NCBI GenBank assembly: GCA_032158295.1 | Contig: CM063243.1 | Location: forward strand, 15,661,635-15,725,634 | DNA: 64,000 nt | Origin: Pycnopodia helianthoides | Taxonomy: Eukaryota; Echinodermata; Asteroidea; Forcipulatida; Asteriidae | Direction of reading: 5' to 3' | Position numbers and translations under genes: made by a program | The notes under the pieces: generated by a model | The model's input: only the letters and a program-made list of their open reading frames with translations | Told to the model about the DNA's origin: nothing | Databases searched by the model: none | Shown: positions 53,001 to 56,912 of the stretch, one piece after another | Numbering within the stretch: the first letter of the stretch is position 1 | Layout: each line of letters starts with the position of its first letter

Positions 53001-55765
53001 ATTTTTTAACTTCTTGTTCCTTATTTTTTAATTATCGAGCACAAACATCCTTTTGGCAGACTTTCCTGAACTTTATTTTCTCAAATTTCCTGAAAGACGT
53101 CATCATCGAGTTGATGGTTGTTAAACACGGAATTATGATTTTTTTGCTATTTATTATTTGTTTTAAGTGTCTGGTATAAATTTTCACTTTCATTTTCAAG
53201 CTATTTCTAACAATGACTCAATCATGTTTTTAAAGGCAATGGATAGTGTACTTTTGATAACTACTCAAGAAATCCATTACTGAAAAACTTACTTGGTAAG
53301 GAGCACCTGAGAGCTGCTGACAGTATAAAACTATGTAAGAAACGACTCCCTCTGAAGTAATGTAGGTTTTGAGAAAGAGGCAATTTTTCACTAAAATATT
53401 TGAACCTGAAAGCCTTTCTCAGGCATTTGAAAGCACAAAATTCCATGCAACAAGGGTGTTTTCTCTTTCATTAATTTCTTGCAACTTCGATGACCAATTG
53501 AGCCCAAGTTTCCACTGGTGTGTTATTTTATGCACATGTTGGGACACACTAAGTGGGGATACCAGTCTTTGACAATTACCAAAAGTATATCCCGCCTTTA
53601 ATCTCTCCCGTTTTCCTGTGAGAAAATCACTTCAGACATGTCCTTGCCTAAAAAGTATGACAAGTACAAATGACTATTTTGGATTGATCATGTACAAGAT
53701 GGATCATATTGCAGCATTCCATGTCAATGATCCATGCTCTACATTCTTGAGGTGACCTTTAAGGTCATAAGGTCACAAAGCTGACGATTTGATGACAGTG
53801 TTTGTACAGTACACCGTGACATTTTTCTCTGTAAAACCCTTGATTGGCAAGTCAAGTTCACTACAATTTGCACAGACACTGTACACTTCTTTTCTTCCTC
53901 GGAGGAAACTCAGTTTTTCCGAAGACACTCAAGACATAAACAGACATCGGAATTATTTGTTAATTGTTCGTAACCATAGATACCCATCAATTTGCCAGGG
54001 AACAAAATCAATACACAAACCATGAACATTTTTGTCATACAGGACTTTGTTTGCAGATACTTTCAATTTTGGAAAAAAAATTATTAGAGATTTTTGCTTT
54101 TCACCCTGTTATTTTCCTCAGGTGTGATTAGCGTACAAACTTTCAAGATACAAGACTTTTTCACCATAATTAAGATTGATACCCTCCCTTTAAATCCAAT
54201 GTTTGTATTAAAGGGTGCTTTGCCTAAAAGAGGGTTGATGCATTCTTATATTGATTGACAAAACAATTATTTGAAAATGCACACCAAAACCTTTTAGTTA
54301 CATTGTACCCATTATCAGGGACAAATTTGCCCTGGATCAGAGTACACTTAGTAAAAACTGATCAATTTTGACTAACCTCTGGAGTGTTGCTGGCACTGTG
54401 TCTAGAAGCAGCCGAGGCACCTGTTGTTGTATTCCTTTTCCGGCCTGTCAGTTTTTTATTCTTGATGACATCCTCAATGTCAAAGTATGTACTCTGGACG
54501 TCGTAATGCTGGAAGGCAAGTTGCCTCGTTCTCTCCTCGATCCTATCCTCAAGACTTATGTCTTCCTCCTCTGCTGCCCGAGAATTCTTCTCAAAGGCCT
54601 CCGTGCGGTCGCTGCCCTTCACGCTGCTGCGCAGTTTCTTCTTGAAGAAGGATTGGTCTGCCGCCGACACAGACTTAGTTCGGTTCTTCTTGTTGCGCTT
54701 GCTCTGTCTCCGAGACACCTTGGGGCTTCCCCCAAAGTCAGCATTGTCAGTACTATCTTTAGAGTAGAGAAGTTCTCTACTTCCAGACTTCTCAACAGTT
54801 GTCTGTTTGGAAACAGAAGGCATACCCCTGTCGCTGTCATCAAAATGGGCGCCTCTGTTCACTTTTCCCTGGAGGAGTTTATTTAACTGAGGTGGTGCAG
54901 GACTTCTTTGATCCGTGTCTGCCCGATAATCTTGCAGCATTTGGAAGAAGCTCTCCCCGCCCATACTCTGTACATCAATAGATGACGTACTACCATACTC
55001 TCGCCGGGGTAACAGGGCGTTGTGATGGTAGTCCATTCTGTCATTAATTTCGTTGAGGGTGGAGTTACTATTGCTACGACGAAGCTGTGTACGATCGTTC
55101 CGTATAAGGCTCCTCACATTATCTGTTGTCAAGGCTGCTTGTCTGGAAGCATCATTGGTTCCCTGAGATGATACAAAGTACTTATTATCTGGGCTGGTGT
55201 TATGCCGCCGATGAGGGCTACCAGTTATCCGAGTCCGTTTATCGTCCGGCACGCCATCCCTCCAAAAGCGACTGTTCCCTGACGGTGTGTCTATCTGATC
55301 TTGGTTCCGCATCAGTTGCACCCTGGTTGCCGTGCTCATCCGCGATTCTTGAGGGAGGGCCGGTCTCACTTCACCACCTAGCTTTGATCGATCCCCCAAC
55401 CTGGGATCCTCATAGTTTCTTTCATATTTGTCCTCTACTCTCACAGGAGTAGCTATAAAGTGTCCCGATGGTAGAGCCCCACCGCTATTAGTGCCACTTT
55501 GGGCTAGTCGATCTACTCCTTCATGTGGTTTCATTGGGTCATCCATACTTGGTATCCGCCTGCTGTCAAGTCTGGGCGGATAATAGTTGTCACTGCCGTC
55601 CCCCGATGGAGAGGTCCTCCCATTGGGAACCATATTATTGTGGTAGTACTCCGCCATTTGTGTTGCACCCTGTCGTACGCTCTTGATCAGATGAGACTGG
55701 GTCGTTGGCTGGGACACGTTAGTGTGCATGCATGATGGGTAGACACTTCTTCCTTGTGCAGCCAT
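4953..55765 (-). CDS. SIPA1L: SIPA1L-family Rap GTPase-activating protein (22 coding exons)
   Basis: Spliced minus-strand gene: 54377-55765, 49222-49528, 48718-48872, 43979-44167, 42386-42461, 41678-41776, 39765-40026, 38390-38496, 37550-37779, 33379-33524, 32337-32451, 31584-31721, 30928-31043, 29118-29239, 28058-28630, 27008-27138, 24898-25538, 23907-24333, 22909-23113, 20074-20214, 6287-6573, 4953-5093. The joined frame is 1998 residues; human SIPA1L1 is about 1800. Family signatures seen: [10 protein letters not shown] (about 255), NTTTGASAA near the exon 1 end, [20 protein letters not shown] with the catalytic Asn thumb at about 782, PDZ loop GLGQLGF at about 1035-1041, [10 protein letters not shown] (about 1757) and [10 protein letters not shown] at the C-terminus. 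SIPA1L proteins accelerate GTP hydrolysis on Rap and act at synapses and junctions linked to actin; that role is family knowledge. One gene here matching all three vertebrate paralogs fits a pre-duplication ortholog. The start choice is inferred. Confidence 0.93.
5094..6286 (-). other. Intron 21
   Basis: 1.2 kb with no coding signal. It contains a G14 run near 5501-5514 and, at about 5610-5825, a copy of a dispersed repeat that also occurs at about 34070-34285 (shared blocks around CACGCAGCTAC and AAAATGGCGC). Confidence 0.7.
6287..6573 (-). CDS. SIPA1L: SIPA1L coding exon 21
   Basis: Acceptor ACACTCAG at phase 1 (GGT Gly spans the junction); donor AAG|GTACTT in phase 0. It encodes about 96 residues: a Ser-rich start, basic [10 protein letters not shown] and RRARPQL segments, and then [15 protein letters not shown], which starts the coiled coil completed in exon 22. 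The frame contains no stop. Confidence 0.92.
8534..8762. mobile_element. TTAA-CCCTC MITE, copy 1
   Basis: A 229-bp element beginning TTAACCCTCTTGCTG and ending GGAGGGTTA. It is about 95% identical to the copy at 14992-15221. The CCCTC terminal inverted repeat next to TTAA resembles piggyBac-type ends; the family assignment is inferred. Confidence 0.8.
10391..10414. repeat. Poly-G run (about 24 G)
   Basis: An uninterrupted G homopolymer. It fits a strong G-quadruplex former or an imprecisely sequenced homopolymer. Shorter G or C runs occur at about 5501, 10206, 12896, 36821, 44174 and 46092. Confidence 0.9.
12229..12297. repeat. 10-bp CACCCAAACA tandem array
   Basis: About seven imperfect copies of CACCCAAACA, making the plus strand C/A-only for about 70 bp. 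Confidence 0.9.
12465..12852. mobile_element. TTAA-flanked MITE (AAAGGCACTGGACAC family), copy A
   Basis: The element starts TTAAAGACACTGGACACC and ends GTGTCCAGTGCCTTTAA, giving about 25-bp terminal inverted repeats and TTAA on both sides. The 388-bp body has no transposase frame. Related copies lie at 24430, 36368, 42613 and 53230. Confidence 0.88.
13286..13492. mobile_element. Short inverted-repeat element (CCCTTTCACAC ends)
   Basis: Ends are CCCCTTTCACACAAGAGC and GCTCGTGTGAAAGGG, an imperfect 15-18-bp terminal inverted repeat about 205 bp apart. It is non-coding and MITE-like. Confidence 0.7.
13593..13630. repeat. 14-bp-arm inverted repeat
   Basis: AAACACTGTGTGGA and its exact reverse complement are separated by 10 bp, so this is a strong potential hairpin of unknown role. 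Confidence 0.85.
14101..14705. repeat. 17-bp minisatellite (GGCTTGTAACTTGTTCT)
   Basis: About 35 copies of the 17-bp unit GGCTTGTAACTTGTTCT, with 18-bp GGCTTTGTAAC variants, GTTGTGG and CTAGC substitutions, and one disturbed stretch near 14500-14540. It is about 600 bp of nearly pure array deep in intron 20. Confidence 0.97.
14784..14859 (-). repeat. tRNA-like SINE head
   Basis: On the minus strand there is an A-box-like GTAGTCTAATGGTC and a B-box-like GGTTCGAATCTC at tRNA spacing, but the acceptor stem does not pair. I call it a tRNA-derived SINE fragment and not a functional tRNA. Confidence 0.6.
14992..15221. mobile_element. TTAA-CCCTC MITE, copy 2
   Basis: A 230-bp element with exact TTAA on both sides (14992-14995, 15218-15221), in the same orientation as, and about 95% identical to, the copy at 8534. 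Internal GTACACAGTACACAG and TTCAAATGGTTGGTCAACTC blocks are shared. Confidence 0.88.
16465..16665 (-). other. Candidate small reading frame in intron 20
   Basis: A 66-residue frame starting [16 protein letters not shown] sits in a stretch that is more GC-balanced and complex than its surroundings. I recognise no family. The plus strand of the same stretch is also open, which weakens the case. It could be a nested small gene, an alternative SIPA1L exon, or chance. Confidence 0.15.
17862..18068. mobile_element. 'GGGCCC' short inverted-repeat element
   Basis: The span runs from TGAGCCCTGGGCC to AAATTGGGCCCTG, with GCTGCTTTAAAGCAG near the left end and CTTAAGCAGCTCT near the right end (imperfect terminal inverted repeat). 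Relatives occur at about 33683, 42181 and 36165. It is non-coding. Confidence 0.65.
18349..18826. mobile_element. Inverted-repeat element carrying the GGCC minisatellite
   Basis: The 13-bp sequence CAGGCCTGGAATT (18349-18361) is exactly inverted as AATTCCAGGCCTG (18814-18826). Between them lie GAAGGGGCAAGGCCATTTT and TTAAAGGGCCACCAAGGCC and then the 9-bp array. A similar but array-free relative lies near 28750-28895. Confidence 0.75.
18468..18812. repeat. 9-bp array ATGGCC(T)(T/A)C, about 38 copies
   Basis: 345 bp of ATGGCCTTC/ATGGCCTAC/GTGGCCTNC units. The period is a multiple of three, so it is open on plus (Met-Ala-Phe/Tyr repeats) and on minus (Gly-His-Val/Glu repeats). These are repeat frames and not evidence of a protein. 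Confidence 0.97.
20074..20214 (-). CDS. SIPA1L: SIPA1L coding exon 20
   Basis: Acceptor TTTACAG, phase 1 in; donor ACTG|GTGGGT, phase 1 out (141 bp, symmetric). It encodes [10 protein letters not shown]...[20 protein letters not shown]...; the LPD-A--LDW-NLV core is a hallmark of the SIPA1L C-terminal region. Skipping this exon would keep frame. Confidence 0.95.
20215..22908 (-). other. Intron 19
   Basis: 2.7 kb. No coding signal. It is mostly AT-rich unique-looking sequence plus the palindromic element at 22447-22577. Confidence 0.7.
22447..22577. mobile_element. 131-bp fold-back element, copy 1
   Basis: It begins ACTTTTGAACGCTAGATGG and ends CCACCTAGCATCCCAAAAGT, with near-palindromic arms including GGCAGCAGAC/GTCTGCTGCC. 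The copy at 43221-43351 has the same length in the opposite orientation and is about 90% identical. Confidence 0.88.
22909..23113 (-). CDS. SIPA1L: SIPA1L coding exon 19
   Basis: Acceptor TTTACAG|GCC, phase 0; donor AAAG|GTATTT, phase 1. It encodes about 68 residues including [10 protein letters not shown] and, about 30 residues later, NDVLFTSTN, both matching conserved blocks (LHRT-SDESI, NDVLFSST) at the start of the SPAR C-terminal region. Confidence 0.95.
23114..23906 (-). other. Intron 18
   Basis: 0.8 kb of AT-rich sequence. I see nothing further in it. Confidence 0.7.
23907..24333 (-). CDS. SIPA1L: SIPA1L coding exon 18: proline-rich
   Basis: Acceptor CATGCAG, phase 2; donor TGG|GTAAAT, phase 0. 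It encodes about 142 residues. [12 protein letters not shown] matches the family LKKLIDLESP block. It is followed by a Ser/Pro tract with FPPPP (about 1682-1686) and LPPLPPKP, which look like EVH1 and SH3 ligands. The last residues are less certain because a reading frame continues past the donor. Confidence 0.88.
24334..24897 (-). other. Intron 17
   Basis: 564 bp, most of it occupied by the TTAA MITE at 24430-24781. Confidence 0.8.
24430..24781. mobile_element. TTAA MITE family, copy B
   Basis: It starts TTAAAGCACATGGACAACATTGGTAATTG and ends GCCAATGTTGTGTACTCCCTTTAA, diverged from copy A at 12465 but sharing the GTCAAAGACCAGT block and the TTAA borders. Confidence 0.8.
24898..25538 (-). 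CDS. SIPA1L: SIPA1L coding exon 17: polyQ-containing
   Basis: Acceptor TTCCTAG|CCC, phase 0; donor CGCAG|GTGAGT, phase 2. It encodes about 213 residues. Near the start DEKWYD aligns with the same motif in vertebrate SIPA1L1. A run of 12 Gln (about 1480-1491) encoded only by CAG follows QQQHL. The rest is Ser/Gly-rich and predicted disordered, ending [10 protein letters not shown] then RIARR. Confidence 0.93.
25221..25256 (-). repeat. Uninterrupted (CAG)12 coding repeat
   Basis: 36 bp of pure CTG on plus (CAG on the coding strand), giving Q12 in exon 17. A second QQQ lies beyond one Leu-His interruption. Confidence 0.97.
25539..27007 (-). other. Intron 16
   Basis: 1.5 kb of AT-rich sequence with no recognised repeat or coding signal. 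Confidence 0.65.
27008..27138 (-). CDS. SIPA1L: SIPA1L coding exon 16
   Basis: Acceptor CCTACAG, phase 1; donor GTG|GTGAGT, phase 0. It encodes about 44 residues ([18 protein letters not shown]...), polar and low in hydrophobics. SSDTG/WQRS-like short matches to vertebrate SIPA1L1 exist, but the segment is mostly divergent. Confidence 0.88.
27211..27510. mobile_element. Inverted-repeat element with CCTAGACTTG ends
   Basis: The left end GTACCTAGACTTGG and right end CAAGTCTAGGTTGTAC are inverted. A second inner inverted pair is AAGTCGGGTTTCG (about 27228) and CGAAACCCGACTT (about 27336). It includes a CTCF-like GCGCCCTCTAG at 27291-27305. Confidence 0.65.
27708..27960. repeat. 18-bp minisatellite (ATTTCTATTTGGTTCATG)
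   Basis: About 14 copies of the 18-bp unit with variants TTGCTCCATG and TGGGTCCATG. The period is a multiple of three, so open frames run through on both strands (for example Ile-Glu-Ile-Met-Asp repeats on minus). Confidence 0.95.
28058..28630 (-). CDS. SIPA1L: SIPA1L coding exon 15
   Basis: Acceptor CTCTCAG, phase 1; donor AGAG|GTAAGA, phase 1 (573 bp, symmetric, skippable in frame). It encodes about 191 residues: Ser-rich start, [37 protein letters not shown] and a polar tail. It lies just after the PDZ domain, in the linker that is poorly conserved across the family. The alternative +1 frame from ATG 28628 is a shadow that does not fit the phase. Confidence 0.9.
28631..29117 (-). other. 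Intron 14
   Basis: 487 bp. It contains a relative of the 18349 element (about 28750-28895, with AGGGCACCAAGGC) and a 28-A homopolymer at 29013-29040. Confidence 0.75.
29013..29040. repeat. Poly-A run (28 A)
   Basis: An A homopolymer on plus (poly-T on the transcript strand). No retroposon body was identified on either side. Confidence 0.9.
29118..29239 (-). CDS. SIPA1L: SIPA1L coding exon 14
   Basis: Acceptor ATGAAG|G, phase 2; donor AGAG|GTAAGA, phase 1. It encodes about 41 residues ([21 protein letters not shown]...) directly after the PDZ fold. The acceptor has a modest pyrimidine tract, but the phase and the PRR-G junction fit the family. Confidence 0.88.
29240..30927 (-). other. Intron 13
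   Basis: 1.7 kb. The left part is unique-looking and AT-rich. From about 30390 to 30850 there are degraded copies of the 'GGGCCC...AATTTCA' dispersed family (for example TGTGAAATTGAGCCC at about 30635-30650). Confidence 0.65.
30928..31043 (-). CDS. SIPA1L: SIPA1L coding exon 13: second half of PDZ
   Basis: Acceptor CCTCTAG|ATT, phase 0; donor AGAAG|GTAATA, phase 2. It encodes ICEIAV...[30 protein letters not shown], aligning without gaps to the C-terminal half of the SIPA1L PDZ domain (helix [12 protein letters not shown], strand VKVVI). Confidence 0.96.
31044..31583 (-). other. Intron 12
   Basis: 540 bp of AT-rich sequence. I see nothing notable in it. Confidence 0.7.
31584..31721 (-). CDS. 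SIPA1L: SIPA1L coding exon 12: PDZ carboxylate-binding loop
   Basis: Acceptor TCCACAG|ACC, phase 0; donor GAG|GTAAGT, phase 0. It encodes 46 residues, [18 protein letters not shown] then [32 protein letters not shown] is the peptide-carboxylate-binding loop of this PDZ class. Confidence 0.97.
31722..32336 (-). other. Intron 11
   Basis: 615 bp: a GA microsatellite (31727-31743) in the polypyrimidine tract of exon 12, and a plus-strand tRNA-derived SINE (31857-32060). Confidence 0.75.
31857..32060 (+). mobile_element. tRNA-Leu-like SINE
   Basis: The head TTGTGGCCAAGCCGTTAAG (A box) is followed by ACTCAAG in the anticodon-loop position and GGTTCGAGTCCC (B box), then the shared body 'ACTTGTGTTCTTGAGCAAG'. 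It belongs to the same family as 58773-59131, 47540-47872 and 49533-49965. Confidence 0.85.
32337..32451 (-). CDS. SIPA1L: SIPA1L coding exon 11
   Basis: Acceptor ATTCCAG|T, phase 2; donor AAG|GTCTGT, phase 0. It encodes about 38 residues ([20 protein letters not shown]...EMVKRLTAV...). Aligned without gaps to vertebrate SIPA1L1 between IGWT and the PDZ; EIVKRL is conserved. Confidence 0.95.
32452..33378 (-). other. Intron 10
   Basis: 0.9 kb, including two diverged tandem copies of an approximately 120-bp unit at about 33118-33360 (both contain AGAGAGATC near the left end and GCGCCGTGA/TGCCGTGA at the right). Confidence 0.7.
33379..33524 (-). CDS. SIPA1L: SIPA1L coding exon 10
   Basis: Acceptor TTTCGAAG|GTG, phase 0; donor CGCAA|GTAAGA, phase 2. 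It encodes about 48 residues: [12 protein letters not shown]...[33 protein letters not shown] and the Cys-x-x-x-IGWT spacing are diagnostic. Its alignment to vertebrates runs on without a gap when joined directly to exon 9. Confidence 0.95.
33683..33858. mobile_element. 'GGGCCC' short inverted-repeat element
   Basis: It runs from ACCCAATTTCCTAAAGC to GATGAAATTGGGCCC, with TTGCTAAGCAC and GCTTAGCAG blocks in between. Non-coding; same family as 17862 and 42181. Confidence 0.75.
34893..35041. mobile_element. Fold-back element, about 45-bp arms
   Basis: The left arm GCCCTTTTCAAAACCACGG with GCTTGGGC repeats is matched in inverse by CCAAGCCATGGTTTCGAAAAGGCC at the right end. The 149-bp sequence would fold into a long hairpin. 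Confidence 0.8.
35990..36031 (-). CDS. SIPA1L: Candidate 42-bp cassette microexon of SIPA1L
   Basis: Between exons 9 and 10, a pyrimidine-rich tract and CATCACAG precede GTC TTT CTC TGG, and AAG|GTGACA follows. Both borders are phase 0, so the 14 codons ([14 protein letters not shown]) can be included or skipped. Exon 9 joined directly to exon 10 aligns gaplessly with vertebrate SIPA1L1, so inclusion would be an insertion. It is either an alternative exon or chance, and I cannot tell which. Confidence 0.35.
36032..37549 (-). other. Intron 9 (right part)
   Basis: 1.5 kb upstream of the cassette candidate: a short 'AATTTCACAAAG' dispersed-repeat piece (about 36165-36270), the MITE at 36368-36763, a C11 run near 36821, and AT-rich sequence. 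Confidence 0.7.
36368..36763. mobile_element. TTAA MITE, GCAAAGTATACC subfamily, copy C
   Basis: It starts TTAAAGGCAAAGTATACC and ends GTGTACTGTGCCTTTAA, with TTAA on both sides. At its centre (36560-36592) is a perfect 16-bp-arm palindrome with a 1-nt loop. Confidence 0.85.
37550..37779 (-). CDS. SIPA1L: SIPA1L coding exon 9
   Basis: Acceptor CCGACAG, phase 1; donor GAG|GTAAGG, phase 0. It encodes about 77 residues. [37 protein letters not shown] is nearly identical to vertebrate SIPA1L, then a short divergent basic stretch and KGALVWRVE. It is the C-terminal part of the RapGAP module. Confidence 0.97.
37780..38389 (-). other. Intron 8
   Basis: 610 bp, AT-rich. It holds a plus-strand tRNA-derived SINE piece at 37909-38010. 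Confidence 0.75.
37909..38010 (+). mobile_element. tRNA-derived SINE (second family)
   Basis: A box AGCTCAGTTGCTAGAGC, B box GGTTCAAATCCC, then TTTTTCTTTGTTCAACCC. The copy at 41033-41175 shares head and tail. Confidence 0.8.
38390..38496 (-). CDS. SIPA1L: SIPA1L coding exon 8
   Basis: Acceptor ACCACTAG, phase 2; donor AAAA|GTAAGT, phase 1. It encodes [18 protein letters not shown]...[14 protein letters not shown], matching the vertebrate block with FGPP-P and FLLAK conserved. Confidence 0.97.
38497..39764 (-). other. Intron 7
   Basis: 1.3 kb. Nothing recognised beyond AT-rich unique sequence. Confidence 0.65.
39765..40026 (-). CDS. SIPA1L: SIPA1L coding exon 7: RapGAP catalytic core
   Basis: Acceptor GGCTGCAG, phase 1; donor TACTC|GTAAGT, phase 2. 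It encodes about 87 residues ([13 protein letters not shown]...), including [18 protein letters not shown]. The Asn of IGND (about residue 782) corresponds to the catalytic Asn thumb of Rap1GAP, so the enzyme is predicted active. [13 protein letters not shown] follows. It is the best conserved exon in the gene. Confidence 0.98.
40027..41677 (-). other. Intron 6
   Basis: 1.65 kb. It includes a SINE 3' tail at about 40305-40373 (GGCGCTATAGAAGACGTC then ATT repeats) and a SINE at 41033-41175. No coding signal. Confidence 0.7.
41033..41175 (+). mobile_element. tRNA-derived SINE (second family)
   Basis: The A box TAGCTCAGTTGGTAGAG and a weak B box CATTCAAATC are followed by TTTCTTTGTTCAGCCC and ACCCAGTTTCCCTTGTGG. 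Tail-only relatives occur at about 9440-9500 and 35330-35375. Confidence 0.8.
41678..41776 (-). CDS. SIPA1L: SIPA1L coding exon 6
   Basis: Acceptor TTTTTTAG, phase 1; donor AAGA|GTAAGG, phase 1. It encodes [49 protein letters not shown] is identical to the RapGAP domain of vertebrate SIPA1L1. Confidence 0.97.
41777..42385 (-). other. Intron 5
   Basis: 609 bp, with a 'GGGCC' dispersed element at about 42181-42350 (GGGCCAAATTTCACAGAG ... GTTAAGCAAC). Confidence 0.7.
42386..42461 (-). CDS. SIPA1L: SIPA1L coding exon 5
   Basis: Acceptor CAACAG|GTG, phase 0; donor AACG|GTAAGT, phase 1. A 76-bp exon encoding [25 protein letters not shown], matching the family KVGI-YCKAGQSTEEEMYNN segment of the RapGAP fold. 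Confidence 0.96.
42613..42979. mobile_element. TTAA MITE, GCAAAGTATACC subfamily, copy D
   Basis: It starts TTAAAGGCAAAGTATACC and ends AAAGGTATACCCTCCCTTTA. It is close to copy C (36368) in both termini and in the internal ATATAAATGTAGATATAT block. Confidence 0.83.
43221..43351. mobile_element. 131-bp fold-back element, copy 2 (inverted)
   Basis: It has the same length and about 90% identity as the reverse complement of 22447-22577, beginning ACTTTTGGGACGCTTGGTGG and ending AGCGTTCAAAAGT. Confidence 0.88.
43505..43963. repeat. 25-bp minisatellite (ACACAACGCACAAACTCAAACAA family)
   Basis: About 18-19 copies of a roughly 25-bp unit containing CAACGCACAAACTCAAAC. It ends about 15 nt from the exon 4 donor. 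On the transcript strand it is almost free of A and reads as G/T-rich GTTTG repeats. Confidence 0.96.
43979..44167 (-). CDS. SIPA1L: SIPA1L coding exon 4
   Basis: A C-run tract and CAATCCAG precede CTG, phase 0; donor GGG|GTATGC, phase 0. It encodes 63 residues: [41 protein letters not shown] and [13 protein letters not shown], aligned without gaps to the start of the RapGAP catalytic domain. Confidence 0.97.
44168..48717 (-). other. Intron 3
   Basis: 4.5 kb. Contents: a C22 run (about 46092-46113), a minus-strand SINE (47540-47872), a perfect short palindrome AGTCCGTTT/AAACGGACT (about 45747-45766), and two direct copies of a 31-bp sequence (GATTATATCCTGATTTTC...) at about 48318-48380. No coding signal. 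Confidence 0.7.
47540..47872 (-). mobile_element. tRNA-Leu-like SINE, minus orientation
   Basis: Read on minus, the head has TTGCCGAGCAGTTCAG and GGTTCGAATC, then ACTTGTTTCCTTGAGTAAGACGC, CCCCAGGGAGCTCC and GACCAGGGGTAAT, and finally a GCGCT...TATAAG end, the same order as the 58773 copy. Confidence 0.88.
48718..48872 (-). CDS. SIPA1L: SIPA1L coding exon 3
   Basis: Acceptor TTCACAG, phase 1; donor GAG|GTGAGG, phase 0. It encodes [24 protein letters not shown], an Asp/Lys-rich loop, and [11 protein letters not shown]; the family forms are EH-NYFG-DEN-GPVAVSIRREK and YNYRI-FRTSE. Confidence 0.97.
48873..49221 (-). other. Intron 2
   Basis: 349 bp of unremarkable sequence. Confidence 0.8.
49222..49528 (-). 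CDS. SIPA1L: SIPA1L coding exon 2
   Basis: Acceptor ATAATTCAG|GGT, phase 0; donor TTTG|GTAAGG, phase 1. It encodes about 102 residues: [34 protein letters not shown], a divergent stretch, and [15 protein letters not shown]. These match vertebrate STEDL, SCPYFRNEIG and VDLGAYYYRKFFY. It begins the RapGAP N-terminal (dimerisation) part. The acceptor lacks a normal pyrimidine tract because a SINE tail abuts it. Confidence 0.96.
49533..49965 (-). mobile_element. tRNA-Leu-like SINE abutting exon 2
   Basis: Read on minus: head GGTGGAGCGGTCAAG, ACTCAAGCTCTGGTG, B box GGTTCGAGTCCC, body CACTTGTGTCCTTATTAAGC, and 3' end GTGCTATATAATACTCC followed by ATT repeats that end about 5 nt before the exon 2 AG. 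Confidence 0.85.
50516..50530 (+). promoter_or_regulatory. CTCF-like motif
   Basis: CCGCTAGAGGGCGCT fits the vertebrate CTCF core CCASYAGRKGGCRSY at 14 of 15 positions. Function in this organism is unknown. Confidence 0.4.
50640..50661. repeat. 9-bp hairpin with TTCG loop
   Basis: ACTTCCGGT and ACCGGAAGT flank TTCG, a perfect 9-bp stem with a UUCG-type tetraloop. It also forms paired inverted Ets-like sites. Confidence 0.85.
53230..53601. mobile_element. TTAA MITE family, copy E
   Basis: It starts TTAAAGGCAATGGATAGTG and ends GTATATCCCGCCTTTAA, with TTAA on both sides. Its internal CGACTCCCTCTGAAGTAATGTAG and CAAGGGTGTTTTCTCTTTC blocks match the reverse of copy A. Confidence 0.87.
54377..55765 (-). 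CDS. SIPA1L: SIPA1L coding exon 1 (N-terminal, 463 residues)
   Basis: Large first coding exon, as in vertebrate SIPA1L genes; donor GAG|GTTAGT, phase 0. Ser/Arg/Asp-rich and probably disordered, with family blocks [12 protein letters not shown] (14-3-3-like phosphosite), [39 protein letters not shown] and [12 protein letters not shown]. The frame stays open to 55843, but a likely acceptor (GTTTTCAG, boundary 55791/55792) precedes the ATG at 55763-55765, so MAAQGRS is preferred over the upstream ATG. Confidence 0.92.
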
Positions 55766-55910
55766 TGCGCATGTCACACCAGCATTGTGGGCTGAAAACG
55801 CACAGCGCAAGGGCAGGACAAGGCAGTGTGGTGTCCTTGCCACAATACCAGTTTCCTTCCTTCCTATTTAGGACCCTCCAGCTTCCTGTACAGAATGTTC
55901 TCTCCCTCCC

Positions 55911-55936
55911 TCCCTCTCTCTCTCTCTCTCTCTCTG
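55911..55936. repeat. (CT)n microsatellite
   Basis: About 13 CT dinucleotides next to CCCT repeats, 100-150 bp 5' of the presumed exon 1 acceptor. Confidence 0.93.
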
Positions 55937-56841
55937 CTGAGGAGAGATTGAAACTGATTACCCTGGACACAGTTGTTTTGGTTTCCCCATGTCCAGAAAA
56001 ACAGCAACAATTTTCACGCACATATCATATTGGTGATTTCATCAGCGAGTTGTTTCATTATAAACTTCTCCTACAAAGACGCTCTCATTAGACGTTTTTG
56101 AAGTCAGGATTGTTCTTCTTGCTGGTAAAGTATCCGACGAACACGTTGCTGTCTTGCTTGTTCATATGTCAACAGACGCACTGGTCAGCATTTCTCGCTT
56201 CCATGGTAAACTATCACCATTTCTGGAGAGAAAAAAAGGCGGGGGAAAAAAATAATAAAAAACTTATGTTAAGTGTTTTAGGACCAATCATGTGTACAAC
56301 CATAGATCAAGCAGTACAACACGTGTACAGCTTGTACAATGCAAGATTTAAAAGGTTGGGTCACACATTGGGGTAAAGGGCAAGTCATCCACCACACTCC
56401 TGAAAAACAAATTTGAGAGAGACAACATGTACTTTGTACTGCTGACTGCTTCAATGGACAACATACCATGGGAAAATGTGTTTTTCTTTAAAGCTGCATT
56501 AAACAGTGTAACTCGATGCATACTCATTCACCGGATTTGGGATAATCAACGACATGTAACTTAAACTCCCATAGCAAATAAAGGGATATGCAAGTAAATT
56601 CATGTATTGCATAGTACAATATTGCACACTACATGTACGTTACTCAAAATTAGCAATTTATGTTTTTGAAAGCTTTATAATAGGAGGAAGTTGCTATACT
56701 TAAGTTTAAGGTCATTTGCAGTTCCAAATATTTGTGAAATCCTTCCCTTTTTCAAAATATTTGTTTACACTGCATTCTAATAAACATGATACACAATACA
56801 AGTGTGTACTATGCATGCAAGCACAATGCTTTTATGAAATG

Positions 56842-56912
56842 TACTGCTTTACTGAAATCAACCACAAGAACAATTTTGGCTTTACTGAAATCAACCACAA
56901 GAACAATTTTGT
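56842..56912. repeat. 34-bp direct duplication
   Basis: CTTTACTGAAATCAACCACA with its following AGAACAATTTTG occurs twice in tandem without mismatches. Confidence 0.93.

Larger units (their letters stand above)
49529..54376 (-). other. Intron 1 (between first two coding exons)
   Basis: 4.85 kb. It holds a SINE (49533-49965), a CRE-rich element (50040-51181) and a TTAA MITE (53230-53601). The remainder (51200-53200, 53610-54360) is AT-rich with no coding signal. Confidence 0.75.

Noticed and set aside
54368..54886. 172-residue plus-strand frame opposite exon 1
   Set aside because: Shadow of the conserved minus-strand coding exon. No family features.
55766..55843. Upstream in-frame ATG extending the protein by 26 residues (MARTPHCLVLPL...)
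   Set aside because: A likely splice acceptor lies between it and MAAQGRS, and the extension has no family counterpart. It cannot be fully excluded without transcript data.
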